Below are positions 42,685 to 50,571 of a stretch of DNA of 64,000 bases, piece after piece. Both the position numbers and the translations under genes were made by a program. A model generated the notes under the pieces. It ran no database searches. It was given only the letters and a program-made list of their open reading frames with translations, and was not told the origin of the DNA. Each line of letters starts with the position of its first letter. Position 1 is the first letter of the stretch. The stretch lies in contig NZ_CP013635.1 of the NCBI RefSeq assembly GCF_001664485.1, positions 124,001 to 188,000 of the forward strand, in the 5' to 3' direction. This DNA comes from Rhizobium sp. N324. Its GTDB lineage: Bacteria; Pseudomonadota; Alphaproteobacteria; Rhizobiales; Rhizobiaceae.

Positions 42685-43416
42685 TCACGCCGATATCGCT
42701 TTGCGTATCTGACTCCAATTGCAGGCAGGCGGACCAAAGCGCGTCTTGTGGAAGGCTCCGTCTTGAAGAAGCGTGAGCCCTTCTCGTGCCTCATAAAGCA
42801 GGCCCAGCCAGCACAGGCGCCGCAGGACGCCATATTGGAGATCGGATTTGAGCTCCCAGGCTTCCAGGGTCATTTCGGTGGCGGACAGAGGTGCCGTGTC
42901 TGGATAGAGGATCTTCACGACGTCCAAAGGCGTACAGCCTTCTCTCGCCTTGATATTGAGAAGATTGAGGAACATGCGCCACCAGCGTAGGCGCGCTTGC
43001 ACCTCAGCTTCCCGCTCGGTGGCATGGACATACGAGTAGAGATAGTCTGTGGCCACGAGATCGAAGAAGGCTTGCGGGTTCACCAGAAACTCCCGGCCGC
43101 GTCTGGTTGGCAGCAGCACATCCTTTTTCCGGCGAAGAAGCTTCAGATGGCGGGTCATGTCCCGCACGACCCAGAGCGGCGGCATGTCGCTTTCGTTCAG
43201 CACTTTGTTCATGCTGTAAAGGTCTTCAGCTGTGAAGTCGGGCCACAGGAAGTTCACAGCGGCCCAATGTACGAATTTGCGGTTCATAGCACCGGTCGCG
43301 GTCAATCCTATGCCACCCTCACCGTCAGCATAGGCAACGGACAGAAGCATGCCGCGAAGAAGAGGTGACAGCGCGGCGACATCGACGTCACCCTGCAGCT
43401 TGATTTCCGGAAGCAT
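42685..43416 (-). CDS. Unknown protein, passenger or accessory gene within the ISNCY element
   Basis: This 243-residue protein is convergent with the transposase (stop codons 11 bp apart) and lies fully inside the element. It has no signal peptide or membrane helix. Segments such as LWVVRDMTRHLKLLRRKKDVLLPTRRGREFL and LKSDLQYGVLRRLCWLGLLYEAREG look like winged-helix units, and it is rich in Arg, Leu and Trp. I do not recognise a named family. It could regulate transposition, help target choice or be cargo. Confidence 0.65.
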   Translation of the reverse strand: MLPEIKLQGDVDVAALSPLLRGMLLSVAYADGEGGIGLTATGAMNRKFVHWAAVNFLWPDFTAEDLYSMNKVLNESDMPPLWVVRDMTRHLKLLRRKKDVLLPTRRGREFLVNPQAFFDLVATDYLYSYVHATEREAEVQARLRWWRMFLNLLNIKAREGCTPLDVVKILYPDTAPLSATEMTLEAWELKSDLQYGVLRRLCWLGLLYEAREGLTLLQDGAFHKTRFGPPACNWSQIRKAISA

Positions 43417-43717
43417 CGTGCAGCTTTGATCCCTACCCGCTCAATTCAGATAAAAGCGAGTATCAGCCGGCGACTGAACAATTGCTATTGAGAAAGCTAA
43501 AGCCGAAGAGGTGTTCTTTCACCCGCCCCCGCTCCGCCCTTTCAACCCGGCCCAGCCGGTCGGATCGGGGGCTGATCATCGGTGCCAGTGTCGCGTTTCT
43601 AACTGGCTGACAATGTCGCAGCCCTATTCGGCTTTGACAACTACTGTAGAGGGGCACATTCTATTTCCAACTGCGACATGCCAGAAAAAACAATGGCTTC
43701 CCTTTGGAGATTTTGGA

Positions 43718-44719
43718 ATGTCCCGATGCTATTTGCAACTGACCCTCGCCGATCGTCGTCGGCTGCACCAGCTTGTCGAACGCAAGGTGCCGGTCAATGA
43801 GATGGCGCGCCAGCTCGGCCGGCACCGCTCGACGATCTATCGCGAGATCAGGCGCAATACGTTCCATGATCGCGAACTTCCCGAATATAGCGGCTATTAC
43901 TCGACGGTTGCCAACGACATCGCCAAGGATCGGCGGCAACGCCTGCGCAAGCTCAGACGGCATCCGCAATTGCGCGAACTGATCATCGACAGATTGCAGG
44001 CCTGCTGGTCGCCCGAGCAGATTGCTGGCCGCCTATGGGCGGACGGCCTCAGTCTCGTTCGGATTTGCGCCGAAACGATCTATCGCTTCGTCTACGGCAA
44101 GGAAGATTATGGGTTGGGCCTCTATCGCTACTTGCCCGAGGCGCGCCGCAAACGCCGTCCTCGCGGCTCCAGAAAACCACGCGACAGCGTGTTTCCTGGA
44201 GCTCACAAGATATCGCAACGACCTGATTTTATTGACGATCGATCACAATTCGGCCATTGGGAGGGCGACCTGCTGATCTTCCGACGTGATATGGGTCCCG
44301 CCAACCTCACCTCATTGGTCGAGCGCAAAAGCCGCTACACCGTGATGATCAAGAACCAGAGCCGGCACTCGCGGCCGATCATGGACAAGATCATCGAAGC
44401 ATTCTCTCCTTTGCCGGCATTCGCACGCCAGAGCTTCACCTTCGACCGCGGCACGGAGTTTGCCGGATTCAGGGCTTTGGAAGACGGTATCGGCGCACGC
44501 AGCTGGTTCTGCGATCCCAGCGCACCGTGGCAGAAAGGCGCGGTGGAAAACACCAACAAACGTATCCGCCGCTTCATGCCGGGCGAGACGGACCTGACGG
44601 CCGTCTCGCAGCAGGACCTGATCCAGCTCGCTCGTCAGCTTAACGACCAGCCGAGAAAGTGCCTCGGCTATCGAACGCCGGCCGAAGTCTTCCTCACACA
44701 TTTGCAAGATGGGGCCTGA
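43718..44719 (+). CDS. IS30 family transposase
   Basis: This 333-residue protein has the IS30 layout: N-terminal helix-turn-helix (LTLADRRRLHQLVERKVPVNEMARQLGRHRSTIYREIRRN), the WSPEQIAGRL segment, and a DDE core with HWEGDLLIFRRD, FTFDRGTEFAG and the Glu in WQKGAVENTNKRIRRFMP, ending TPAEVFL. It starts 98 bp right of the ISNCY element. Matching terminal inverted repeats could not be identified, so the borders of this IS are not given. The gene itself looks complete. Confidence 0.88.
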   Translation: MSRCYLQLTLADRRRLHQLVERKVPVNEMARQLGRHRSTIYREIRRNTFHDRELPEYSGYYSTVANDIAKDRRQRLRKLRRHPQLRELIIDRLQACWSPEQIAGRLWADGLSLVRICAETIYRFVYGKEDYGLGLYRYLPEARRKRRPRGSRKPRDSVFPGAHKISQRPDFIDDRSQFGHWEGDLLIFRRDMGPANLTSLVERKSRYTVMIKNQSRHSRPIMDKIIEAFSPLPAFARQSFTFDRGTEFAGFRALEDGIGARSWFCDPSAPWQKGAVENTNKRIRRFMPGETDLTAVSQQDLIQLARQLNDQPRKCLGYRTPAEVFLTHLQDGA

Positions 44720-44844
44720 TCCCCTACCCTCAAAACGGCATGATGCGCTTGGGTTAGATTCTCCACCGCAAAGTTGAAGTGTCCTGTTTCTGCAAAGTTG
44801 GAATGTCACTCTCCCCGCGTTTGATGGCGCGGGAGACAAGCGGA

Positions 44845-44892
44845 TGGGACTGATTGCGATGAGCGAGCGTGACCTGCAGCCGACGGCCTAAT
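44845..44892 (+). pseudogene. Remnant of an ISNCY-type transposase N-terminus
   Basis: The frame MGLIAMSERDLQ resembles the start of an ISNCY-type transposase, then is cut after CTGCAG (44880) and runs into a stop within three codons. Just upstream are repeated GCAAAGTTG words (44767-44820) of the sort found at IS ends. Its last 5 bp overlap the end of the permease gene on the other strand, so the break lies right at that gene's 3' end. Confidence 0.55.
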
Positions 44893-45913
44893 CCTGGTTG
44901 GCAGCGACCGGCACGCTGCCTTCGTTCGAATGACGGGCTTCGGTCTGCCGGGCGGCGGAGATGAGGCGGCGCTGTACGCGGATGGCGTGCCATTGCTGGT
45001 CGATCAGGACGCCGATGAGGATCACGCCGCCCATGACGGCGAAATTCAGCGACGACGGGATGCCAAGCAGATTGACGAGATTCTGCAGCTCCTGGAGCAG
45101 GACCGTGCCGAGCACCACGCCGACGATCGAGCCCTCGCCGCCGCGCAGCGAAAAGCCGCCGAGGACGGCGGCGGCAATCGCGTAGAGTTCGTAGAACTGG
45201 CCATGGCTCGCCGGTGAGATCGAGCGTGTGTACATGGCGAAATAAATCGCCGAAAGCGCCGTCAGCAGCCCGCAAATGATATAGGCCGACATGATCATGC
45301 GGCCAGTGCGGATACCGGAATAGCGGGCCGCCTCCTCGTTCTTCCCGATGGCGTAAAGATAACGCCCGAAGACGGAGCGATGCAGCATGATCCACATCAC
45401 CACGGCGATGATGACGAGTGCGATGAAGGTGTTGGGAACGCCGTAGAGTCTTCCGGCGGTCAGGAATTCGAGGTCCGGGAAATTCTGGCCGAACGCAAAG
45501 CCCGCCGTGCCGTCGGCGGTGTAGAATCGCGCTGCCCCGCGATAAATCAGCAGGCCGCAGAGGGTGACGACGAAGGGCTGCAGGTTGAGCCGGGTGATCA
45601 GCCAGCCGTGGACGGCGCCGATGACCGCGCCAAGCGCGAGAATGAGCGGCAGCGCCAGCATCCACGGCATATCCTGGACCGCGATGAAATCGACGAACAG
45701 CACGCCGAGAAGGGCGACGAGCGAACCTACGGAAAGCTCAATACCGCCGGTAATGATGACAAAGGCTTGGCCGATCGACAGGATGCCGAACAGGCCGATC
45801 AGGTTGGCGGTGTTGGCAAGATTGATCGGCAGCAGGAAGCGCGGATTGATGATGGCGACGACGATGCCGACGACGACGATCAAAAGCAGCAGTCCCAGAT
45901 CTTTTTTGACCAT
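44888..45913 (-). CDS. RbsC-like sugar ABC transporter permease
   Basis: This 341-residue membrane protein of the ribose/xylose/galactose permease family has about nine or ten hydrophobic helices, VIITGGIELSVGSLVALLGV, LNLQPFVVTLCGLLIYRGAARF, YAIGKNEEAARYSGIRTGR and ELYAIAAAVLGGFSLRGGEGSIVG. It is the last gene of the leftward operon SBP-ATPase-permease (48537 to 44888). The IS remnant abuts its 3' end, but the C-terminal tail has normal length, so it appears intact. Confidence 0.9.
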   Translation of the reverse strand: MVKKDLGLLLLIVVVGIVVAIINPRFLLPINLANTANLIGLFGILSIGQAFVIITGGIELSVGSLVALLGVLFVDFIAVQDMPWMLALPLILALGAVIGAVHGWLITRLNLQPFVVTLCGLLIYRGAARFYTADGTAGFAFGQNFPDLEFLTAGRLYGVPNTFIALVIIAVVMWIMLHRSVFGRYLYAIGKNEEAARYSGIRTGRMIMSAYIICGLLTALSAIYFAMYTRSISPASHGQFYELYAIAAAVLGGFSLRGGEGSIVGVVLGTVLLQELQNLVNLLGIPSSLNFAVMGGVILIGVLIDQQWHAIRVQRRLISAARQTEARHSNEGSVPVAANQD

Positions 45914-45954
45914 TCGAGATCCATTCCCCGATACTTGTGTATTGGCCGCAGCCG

Positions 45955-47496
45955 CTATTTTACGCTTTTGCCGACGGCAAGCAAAAGCACGCTTTCCTGG
46001 CTGAATTCGTCCTCTTCCAAGATGCCGGCGATCTGGCCCTCATGCATGACGGCGATGCGGTCGGAAACGCCGATCACCTCTTCCATGTCGCTGGAGATCA
46101 TCAGGATTGCCACCCCGGCATCGGCAAGCGCCCGCATCAGGCCGTAGATCTCGTTCTTCGCGCCGATATCGATGCCGCGCGTCGGCTCGTCGAAGATCAT
46201 CACCCTCGGGCTCATCGACAACCATTTGGCAAGCACCACCTTCTGCTGGTTGCCGCCGGATAGCGTGCCGGTTCGCGTTGAAACGGAAGGTGCCTTGATC
46301 GCAAGGCGAACCCGCTGCTTTTCGGCCGCCGCCGTCTCCCGTTCGGCAGAAAGCATGAAACGGCTGGAAAGCTTGGGAAGATCGGCAAGGGTTATGTTCT
46401 GGGCGATGGGAAAATCGAGGAGAGTGCCGTTGCGCTTGCGATCCTCCGGCACCAGGAAAATGCCGCGAGCGACGGCGTCGCGGGCGGAACGGACAGAAAT
46501 TTCCTGCCCGTCCTGCAGGATGGTTCCGCCGTAGCTCCGGTCGATGCCGAAGAATACCCTTGCAAGCTCGGTACGGCCCGACCCGACGAGGCCCGCAAGC
46601 CCCATGATTTCTCCATAGCGGATTTCCAGATCGACGGGACGGCCGGGATAGGCCTCGGTGCGCACGCCGCTTGCCTTCAGCGCCACCGAGCCCGGCGAGC
46701 GCTGCGGTTTTGCGGTCCGAGCCGCGAGCACCCGGCCGATCATCAGTTTGACCATCTGGTCGTGGCCGATGTCTTTCCTGGCGAGCGTGCCGACAAGCGT
46801 GCCGTCGCGCAGCACGACGACGCGGTCGGCGACACGCTCAACCTCGTGGAGGCGATGCGAGATGAAAATGACGCTGATGCCGTCGGCTTTCAGCGATTTG
46901 ATAATGCTGAGTAGCCGTTCGGTTTCGGCCAGCGGCAGGCTGGACGTCGGTTCGTCGAAAATGACGAGCCTGGCGTTGATGGACAGCGCCTTGGCGATTT
47001 CCACCATCTGTTGCTCGGCAAGGGAAAGCGACGCCACCGGCGTGTCGGCGGAAAAATGAGCCCCGACGCGCTTCAGGAGCGGCTTGGCCATGCCTCGCAG
47101 CCGATCGCGATCGACGAGCTTGAAAGGTCCGGCCTTCAGCGGCTCGCGGCCGAGGAAAATATTGGCCGCCACGTCGAGATTGTCGAAGAGATTGAGTTCC
47201 TGATGCACGAAGGCGATGCCGGATGAGATGCTCGATTCCACCGTGAGGGAGCGAAGCTCCGCCCCGTCGAGCAGGATCGTGCCTCGGTCGGGGGCGATCA
47301 CGCCGCCGAGAATCTTCATCAGCGTCGATTTTCCAGCGCCGTTTTCGCCGACAAGGCCGATGACCTCGCCTGGCATGATGTCCATTGACAGGCCTTCGAG
47401 CGCAACGACGCCCGGATAGGTCTTGCCAACGCCGGAAAGCGACAGGAATGGCGTTCCGGGCGCGCCCGGTGACGGGATGTCGGAACTATGGTTCAT
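45955..47496 (-). CDS. RbsA-like sugar ABC transporter ATPase (two ABC domains)
   Basis: This 513-residue protein has the duplicated ABC layout of sugar importers. Domain 1 has [22 protein letters not shown] and VIFDEPTSSLPL; domain 2 has the degenerate GLVGSGRTE, signature [14 protein letters not shown] and [15 protein letters not shown]. It lies 41 bp before the permease. The binding-protein gene is 78 bp upstream, with a strong hairpin between. It is distinct from the ATPase at 19738. Confidence 0.92.
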   Translation of the reverse strand: MNHSSDIPSPGAPGTPFLSLSGVGKTYPGVVALEGLSMDIMPGEVIGLVGENGAGKSTLMKILGGVIAPDRGTILLDGAELRSLTVESSISSGIAFVHQELNLFDNLDVAANIFLGREPLKAGPFKLVDRDRLRGMAKPLLKRVGAHFSADTPVASLSLAEQQMVEIAKALSINARLVIFDEPTSSLPLAETERLLSIIKSLKADGISVIFISHRLHEVERVADRVVVLRDGTLVGTLARKDIGHDQMVKLMIGRVLAARTAKPQRSPGSVALKASGVRTEAYPGRPVDLEIRYGEIMGLAGLVGSGRTELARVFFGIDRSYGGTILQDGQEISVRSARDAVARGIFLVPEDRKRNGTLLDFPIAQNITLADLPKLSSRFMLSAERETAAAEKQRVRLAIKAPSVSTRTGTLSGGNQQKVVLAKWLSMSPRVMIFDEPTRGIDIGAKNEIYGLMRALADAGVAILMISSDMEEVIGVSDRIAVMHEGQIAGILEEDEFSQESVLLLAVGKSVK

Positions 47497-47535
47497 CGGC
47501 TGTCCATGGCTGCTGATGCCGTCGGCATGAAATGC

Positions 47536-47571
47536 CTTTCGCGGCGGCGGTGAGTGCCGCCGCCGCGAAAG
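47536..47571 (-). terminator. 15-bp perfect hairpin between binding protein and ATPase genes
   Basis: CTTTCGCGGCGGCGG, loop TGAGTG, CCGCCGCCGCGAAAG, directly after the binding-protein stop (47575). Stem and loop sizes are the same as at 19665-19700 although the sequence is unrelated. Confidence 0.7.
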
Positions 47572-47574
47572 AGG

Positions 47575-48537
47575 TTACTTTCCAGCCATGGCCTTCAGGT
47601 TGGCAGCATATTTGTCAACGTCATCCTTGCCGATGATCACCGTCGGGATGATGATCAGGCCATCGGCGGGAACGCCGGATTTGTCGCCCTTGAGGTAGGC
47701 GGCCATCAATTTCATGCCCTGATAGGCCCATTCGAACGGCTGCTGTACGACGGTTGCCGCGATCGTGCCTTCTTTGACGCCGCCGAGCGTGATCGGATCG
47801 TCATCAAAGCCGACGACGGTGATCTGGCCGAGTTTGCCGGCATCGCGCAGCGCCTCATAGATGCGCGGCGTGTTGTAGGAGTAGAAGCCGACCATGCAGG
47901 TCAGGTCGGGGCTGGCCACCAGCGCATCCTCGACGTTCTTTTTGGCGCGCGTCTGGTCGATGTCGTCACCACGAACGTCGACAAGCTCGATCTTGGTACC
48001 CTTGAGCCCTTCCTTCATCCCTTCGATGCGTTCGCGGGCGTTATCGGCGCCGAGCAGACCGACGAAACCCATGCACTTACCGCCGTCCGGCATCGCCTTC
48101 TTAGCGATTTCGGCGGCCTGCTTGCCAGCGTCGACGTTCGAGGAACCGATATAGGCAACGCGGTTGGTCTTCGGCGCGTCGCTGTCAGTGGTGAACAGAG
48201 CCGTCTGCGAGCCGATCTTATTGAGGCCGTCCGTCTGGGTCTTGGGATCGACAGCGGAGACCATAATTCCCTTGACGCCGGCGCTGACGAGATCTTCCAT
48301 CAGACGCTGCTGAATGGCAACAGCCGCCTGCTCTGGATATTTCAGTTCCATCTGGTAGTCCGGCATTTCGCCCTGCGCCTTCTTCACGCCCGCCTCTGCG
48401 GCCTTCCAGAAGTCGGACGCTCCGTTGACGACGAATGCAAGTGTCGGCTTGTCGGCGGCATGCGATACGGCAGCCGGCGCCGCGCTCAGCATCAAACCGG
48501 CGAAGAACAGGGCTGCATTGCGTTTCAGCTGTTTCAT
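47575..48537 (-). CDS. RbsB-like sugar ABC transporter substrate-binding protein
   Basis: This 320-residue binding protein has signal peptide MKQLKRNAALFFAGLMLSAAPAAVSHA, cut before ADKPT. The mature part shows the sugar-binding fold: AFVVNGASDFWKAAEAGVKKA, AGVKGIMVSAVDP, VAYIGSSNVDAGKQAAEIAKKA, MVGFYSYNTPRIYEAL, VVGFDDDP. The ATG at 48537 has GGGAGGTG upstream; an earlier in-frame start would prefix the signal peptide. It leads the leftward operon and is divergent from a LacI gene at 48862, its likely regulator. The sugar is not predictable. Confidence 0.9.
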   Translation of the reverse strand: MKQLKRNAALFFAGLMLSAAPAAVSHAADKPTLAFVVNGASDFWKAAEAGVKKAQGEMPDYQMELKYPEQAAVAIQQRLMEDLVSAGVKGIMVSAVDPKTQTDGLNKIGSQTALFTTDSDAPKTNRVAYIGSSNVDAGKQAAEIAKKAMPDGGKCMGFVGLLGADNARERIEGMKEGLKGTKIELVDVRGDDIDQTRAKKNVEDALVASPDLTCMVGFYSYNTPRIYEALRDAGKLGQITVVGFDDDPITLGGVKEGTIAATVVQQPFEWAYQGMKLMAAYLKGDKSGVPADGLIIIPTVIIGKDDVDKYAANLKAMAGK

Positions 48538-48861
48538 AATACACCTCCCGAGGGGCCGCAGTCGCATGGGCCCGTTTTGACTTACGGCCGGCCGGATGCG
48601 CCCCCTCCCAGGGCCGTCGCACAGCGACGAGTGGCATTGGTTCCGATCGCTCCGTGACGGTATAGAAGAATTTTAATTAGTAAATAGTATTATCAATGCG
48701 GATCAAAACATTTCATCATGCACCGACCAGAATGCAATTTTGTACTGGCAATAGTCAGTAATCAGGTGAAATTGCAGCAGTTGATGCAATTGCCAGCGCT
48801 TTCAGATAGATGCTAATAGTAATTACCAAAACAGCGAACCCAAGCGAGACAGTTTTCGCGA
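48538..48861. promoter_or_regulatory. Divergent AT-rich control region of the second sugar operon
   Basis: About 320 bp separate the binding-protein gene and its lacI. The middle is markedly AT-rich. One LacI-type operator is visible at 48791-48804; no -35/-10 pair was clear enough to call. Confidence 0.5.
48791..48804. promoter_or_regulatory. Candidate LacI-family operator
   Basis: TGCCAGCGCTTTCA is a 14-bp pseudo-palindrome (halves TGCCAGC and TGAAAGC) centred on GC and typical of LacI/GalR sites. It is 58 bp before the regulator ATG. It differs clearly from the TGTNANC sites of the first LacI system. Confidence 0.5.
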
Positions 48862-49971
48862 ATGCGACAAGCCAAGACCCATAAGAGCAATAAGTCCGCC
48901 GTGGACAAGCCTGCCCGCGTGACCATGATGGATATTGCCGCGGCGGCCGGCTGTTCGCAGGCGGCAGTCTCCTTCGTTCTCAACGACACACCCGGAACCC
49001 GTATCTCGCAGCAGACTCGCGACCGCGTATGGGAGGCGGCGCGGGCGCTCGGCTATACCGGGACGACTTATACAGCGAAGGCCTCTTATTCGGGACTGGA
49101 CAATGTGATCGGTTTTGCGGTGGATCAGCTTGCCACCAGCCCGGAAGCGATCGTTGCGATCGAAGGCGCGCGGCAAGCCTCCTGGAACGCCGGCAATGTC
49201 TTGTTAGTCGCCCAAACGCTCAGTGATCCCATCATGGAGCCGAGAGCCATCCAGGCGTTGACGAGCGGCGGCATATCGGCGCTCATCTATATGACGATCT
49301 ATACCCGCCAGGTCGAGCTTCCCTCCTATATCGGCAAGCTCAACATCCCGACGGTCCTCTTGAATTGTTATACGGCGGACCATGCTTTTCCAGCCGTCGT
49401 GCCAAGCGAGATCGCGGGAGGCCAGAGTTCCACCCGGCATCTAATCACGCACGGACACCATCGCATCGCGACGATCACCGGCGAAATCTGGATGCAGGCC
49501 GCGCAGGACCGGCTGACGGGATATCGCCGGGCGCTGGCGACCGCCGATATCCCCTTCGATCCGGAATTGGTCATCGAAGGCGACTGGTCAGCCGGCGCCG
49601 GCTATGCCGCCACGATGAAACTGCTTGCGCTGAAAGAGCCGCCGACCGCGATCTTCTGCCAGAACGACCGCACCGCCATCGGCTGCTACGAAGCGCTCAA
49701 GGATGCAGGGCTTCGCATTCCCCAGGACATGTCGGTGGTGGGTTATGACGACGAGGAAATTTCACGGCATCTCGTCCCCCCGCTGACCACTTCGGTCCTT
49801 CCGCATCTTGCCATGGGGCAATGGGCGATCGAACACCTCAACCCGGAAACCATGCCCGGCAAGCGCTATCCAATTGCCAAGCTCGAATGCTCGCTCGTCA
49901 AGCGCCATTCCGTCGCCGCGCCGCGGGCCGCGGCGCAGCAGATCCTCGATGGCGTTCACGCCTCGCCGTAG
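48862..49971 (+). CDS. LacI family transcriptional regulator
   Basis: This 369-residue LacI-type regulator has its headpiece at about 20-75 (VTMMDIAAAAGCSQAAVSFVLND, then a hinge near EAARALGYT) after an 18-residue basic leader. The effector domain includes IFCQNDRTAIGCYEAL and SVVGYDDEEISRHLVPPLTT. It is divergent from the sugar transporter operon (48537 leftwards) and probably controls it through the operator at 48791. About 25 extra C-terminal residues are present. Confidence 0.88.
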   Translation: MRQAKTHKSNKSAVDKPARVTMMDIAAAAGCSQAAVSFVLNDTPGTRISQQTRDRVWEAARALGYTGTTYTAKASYSGLDNVIGFAVDQLATSPEAIVAIEGARQASWNAGNVLLVAQTLSDPIMEPRAIQALTSGGISALIYMTIYTRQVELPSYIGKLNIPTVLLNCYTADHAFPAVVPSEIAGGQSSTRHLITHGHHRIATITGEIWMQAAQDRLTGYRRALATADIPFDPELVIEGDWSAGAGYAATMKLLALKEPPTAIFCQNDRTAIGCYEALKDAGLRIPQDMSVVGYDDEEISRHLVPPLTTSVLPHLAMGQWAIEHLNPETMPGKRYPIAKLECSLVKRHSVAAPRAAAQQILDGVHASP

Positions 49972-50131
49972 GATCGTCTCGCCCCGCGGCCCTGTATCGG
50001 TCACGCAGGAACGGCCAGCCGACCATACTTCGCCTAGGCCGTGCCACAGTCGTTCCACGAATACGGAACCATCTCCTGCCGCGGCGGTTTGGTAGGCACT
50101 CTCCAAGCACTTTGCCCCATGGAGCATGCTC

Positions 50132-50569
50132 ATGGCTATACTTTCCTCCAGGGATAGAGACGCGGCCGCCTACCCGCTACAGTCGCTCTTTGTGCCTTTT
50201 CCCTTCGTCTGCTTTACGCTCGCACTCGCGACCGATATCGCTTTCTGGCGGAGCGGCAATTTGATGTGGCAGAATTTTTCCGCTTGGCTGCTATTCGCCG
50301 GACTGGTGTTCGGTGGGTTTGCGATTCTGGCCGGATTAATGGATCTGCTGCGTCCGCGCACCCGCCCGCTGCGGCCTCCCGTCCTGTCTGCCCTCCTCTA
50401 CCTGATCATACTGGCACTCGCCTTTGCCAATAGCCTTGTCCATGCGGGCGACGGTTGGACGGCCGTGGTGCCTTATGGACTGATGCTCTCGGCTGCGACT
50501 TTTCTGTTCTGCCTCGTGGCTGCAGCCGTTTCTGCCCACAAATATGCCAGACTGGCCTGGAGGATATGA
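50132..50569 (+). CDS. DUF2231-like four-helix membrane protein
   Basis: This 145-residue protein has four predicted membrane helices (LFVPFPFVCFTLALATDIAFW, FSAWLLFAGLVFGGFAILAGLM, ALLYLIILALAFANSLV, YGLMLSAATFLFCLVAAAV), matching DUF2231. The ATG at 50132 has GGAG 7 nt upstream; the ATG at 50126 is too close to that site. Its TGA overlaps the start region of the next gene (ATATGATGATG), so the two are likely translated together. Such proteins often accompany PQQ- or haem-linked dehydrogenases; the function is unknown. Confidence 0.75.
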   Translation: MAILSSRDRDAAAYPLQSLFVPFPFVCFTLALATDIAFWRSGNLMWQNFSAWLLFAGLVFGGFAILAGLMDLLRPRTRPLRPPVLSALLYLIILALAFANSLVHAGDGWTAVVPYGLMLSAATFLFCLVAAAVSAHKYARLAWRI

Positions 50570-50571
50570 TG

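Larger units (their letters stand above)
41131..43620 (+). mobile_element. ISNCY-type insertion sequence with a passenger gene
   Basis: The element is bounded by imperfect inverted ends. The left begins TGCGACAGTTGGGCCAGTTA, then GAGATGCGACA. The right, read inward, begins TGCGACATTGTCAGCCAGTT, then AGAAACGCGACA. It spans about 2.49 kb and holds a transposase (41252-42673, +) and a second gene (42685-43416, -). No clean target duplication adjoins these ends. A 12-bp word, CTACTGTAGAGG, occurs outside both ends (41108-41119 and 43641-43652), so the true borders might be slightly wider. Confidence 0.75.

Noticed and set aside
43621..44830. Exact borders for the IS30 element
   Set aside because: No convincing terminal inverted repeat pair or target duplication could be matched on either side of the transposase gene.
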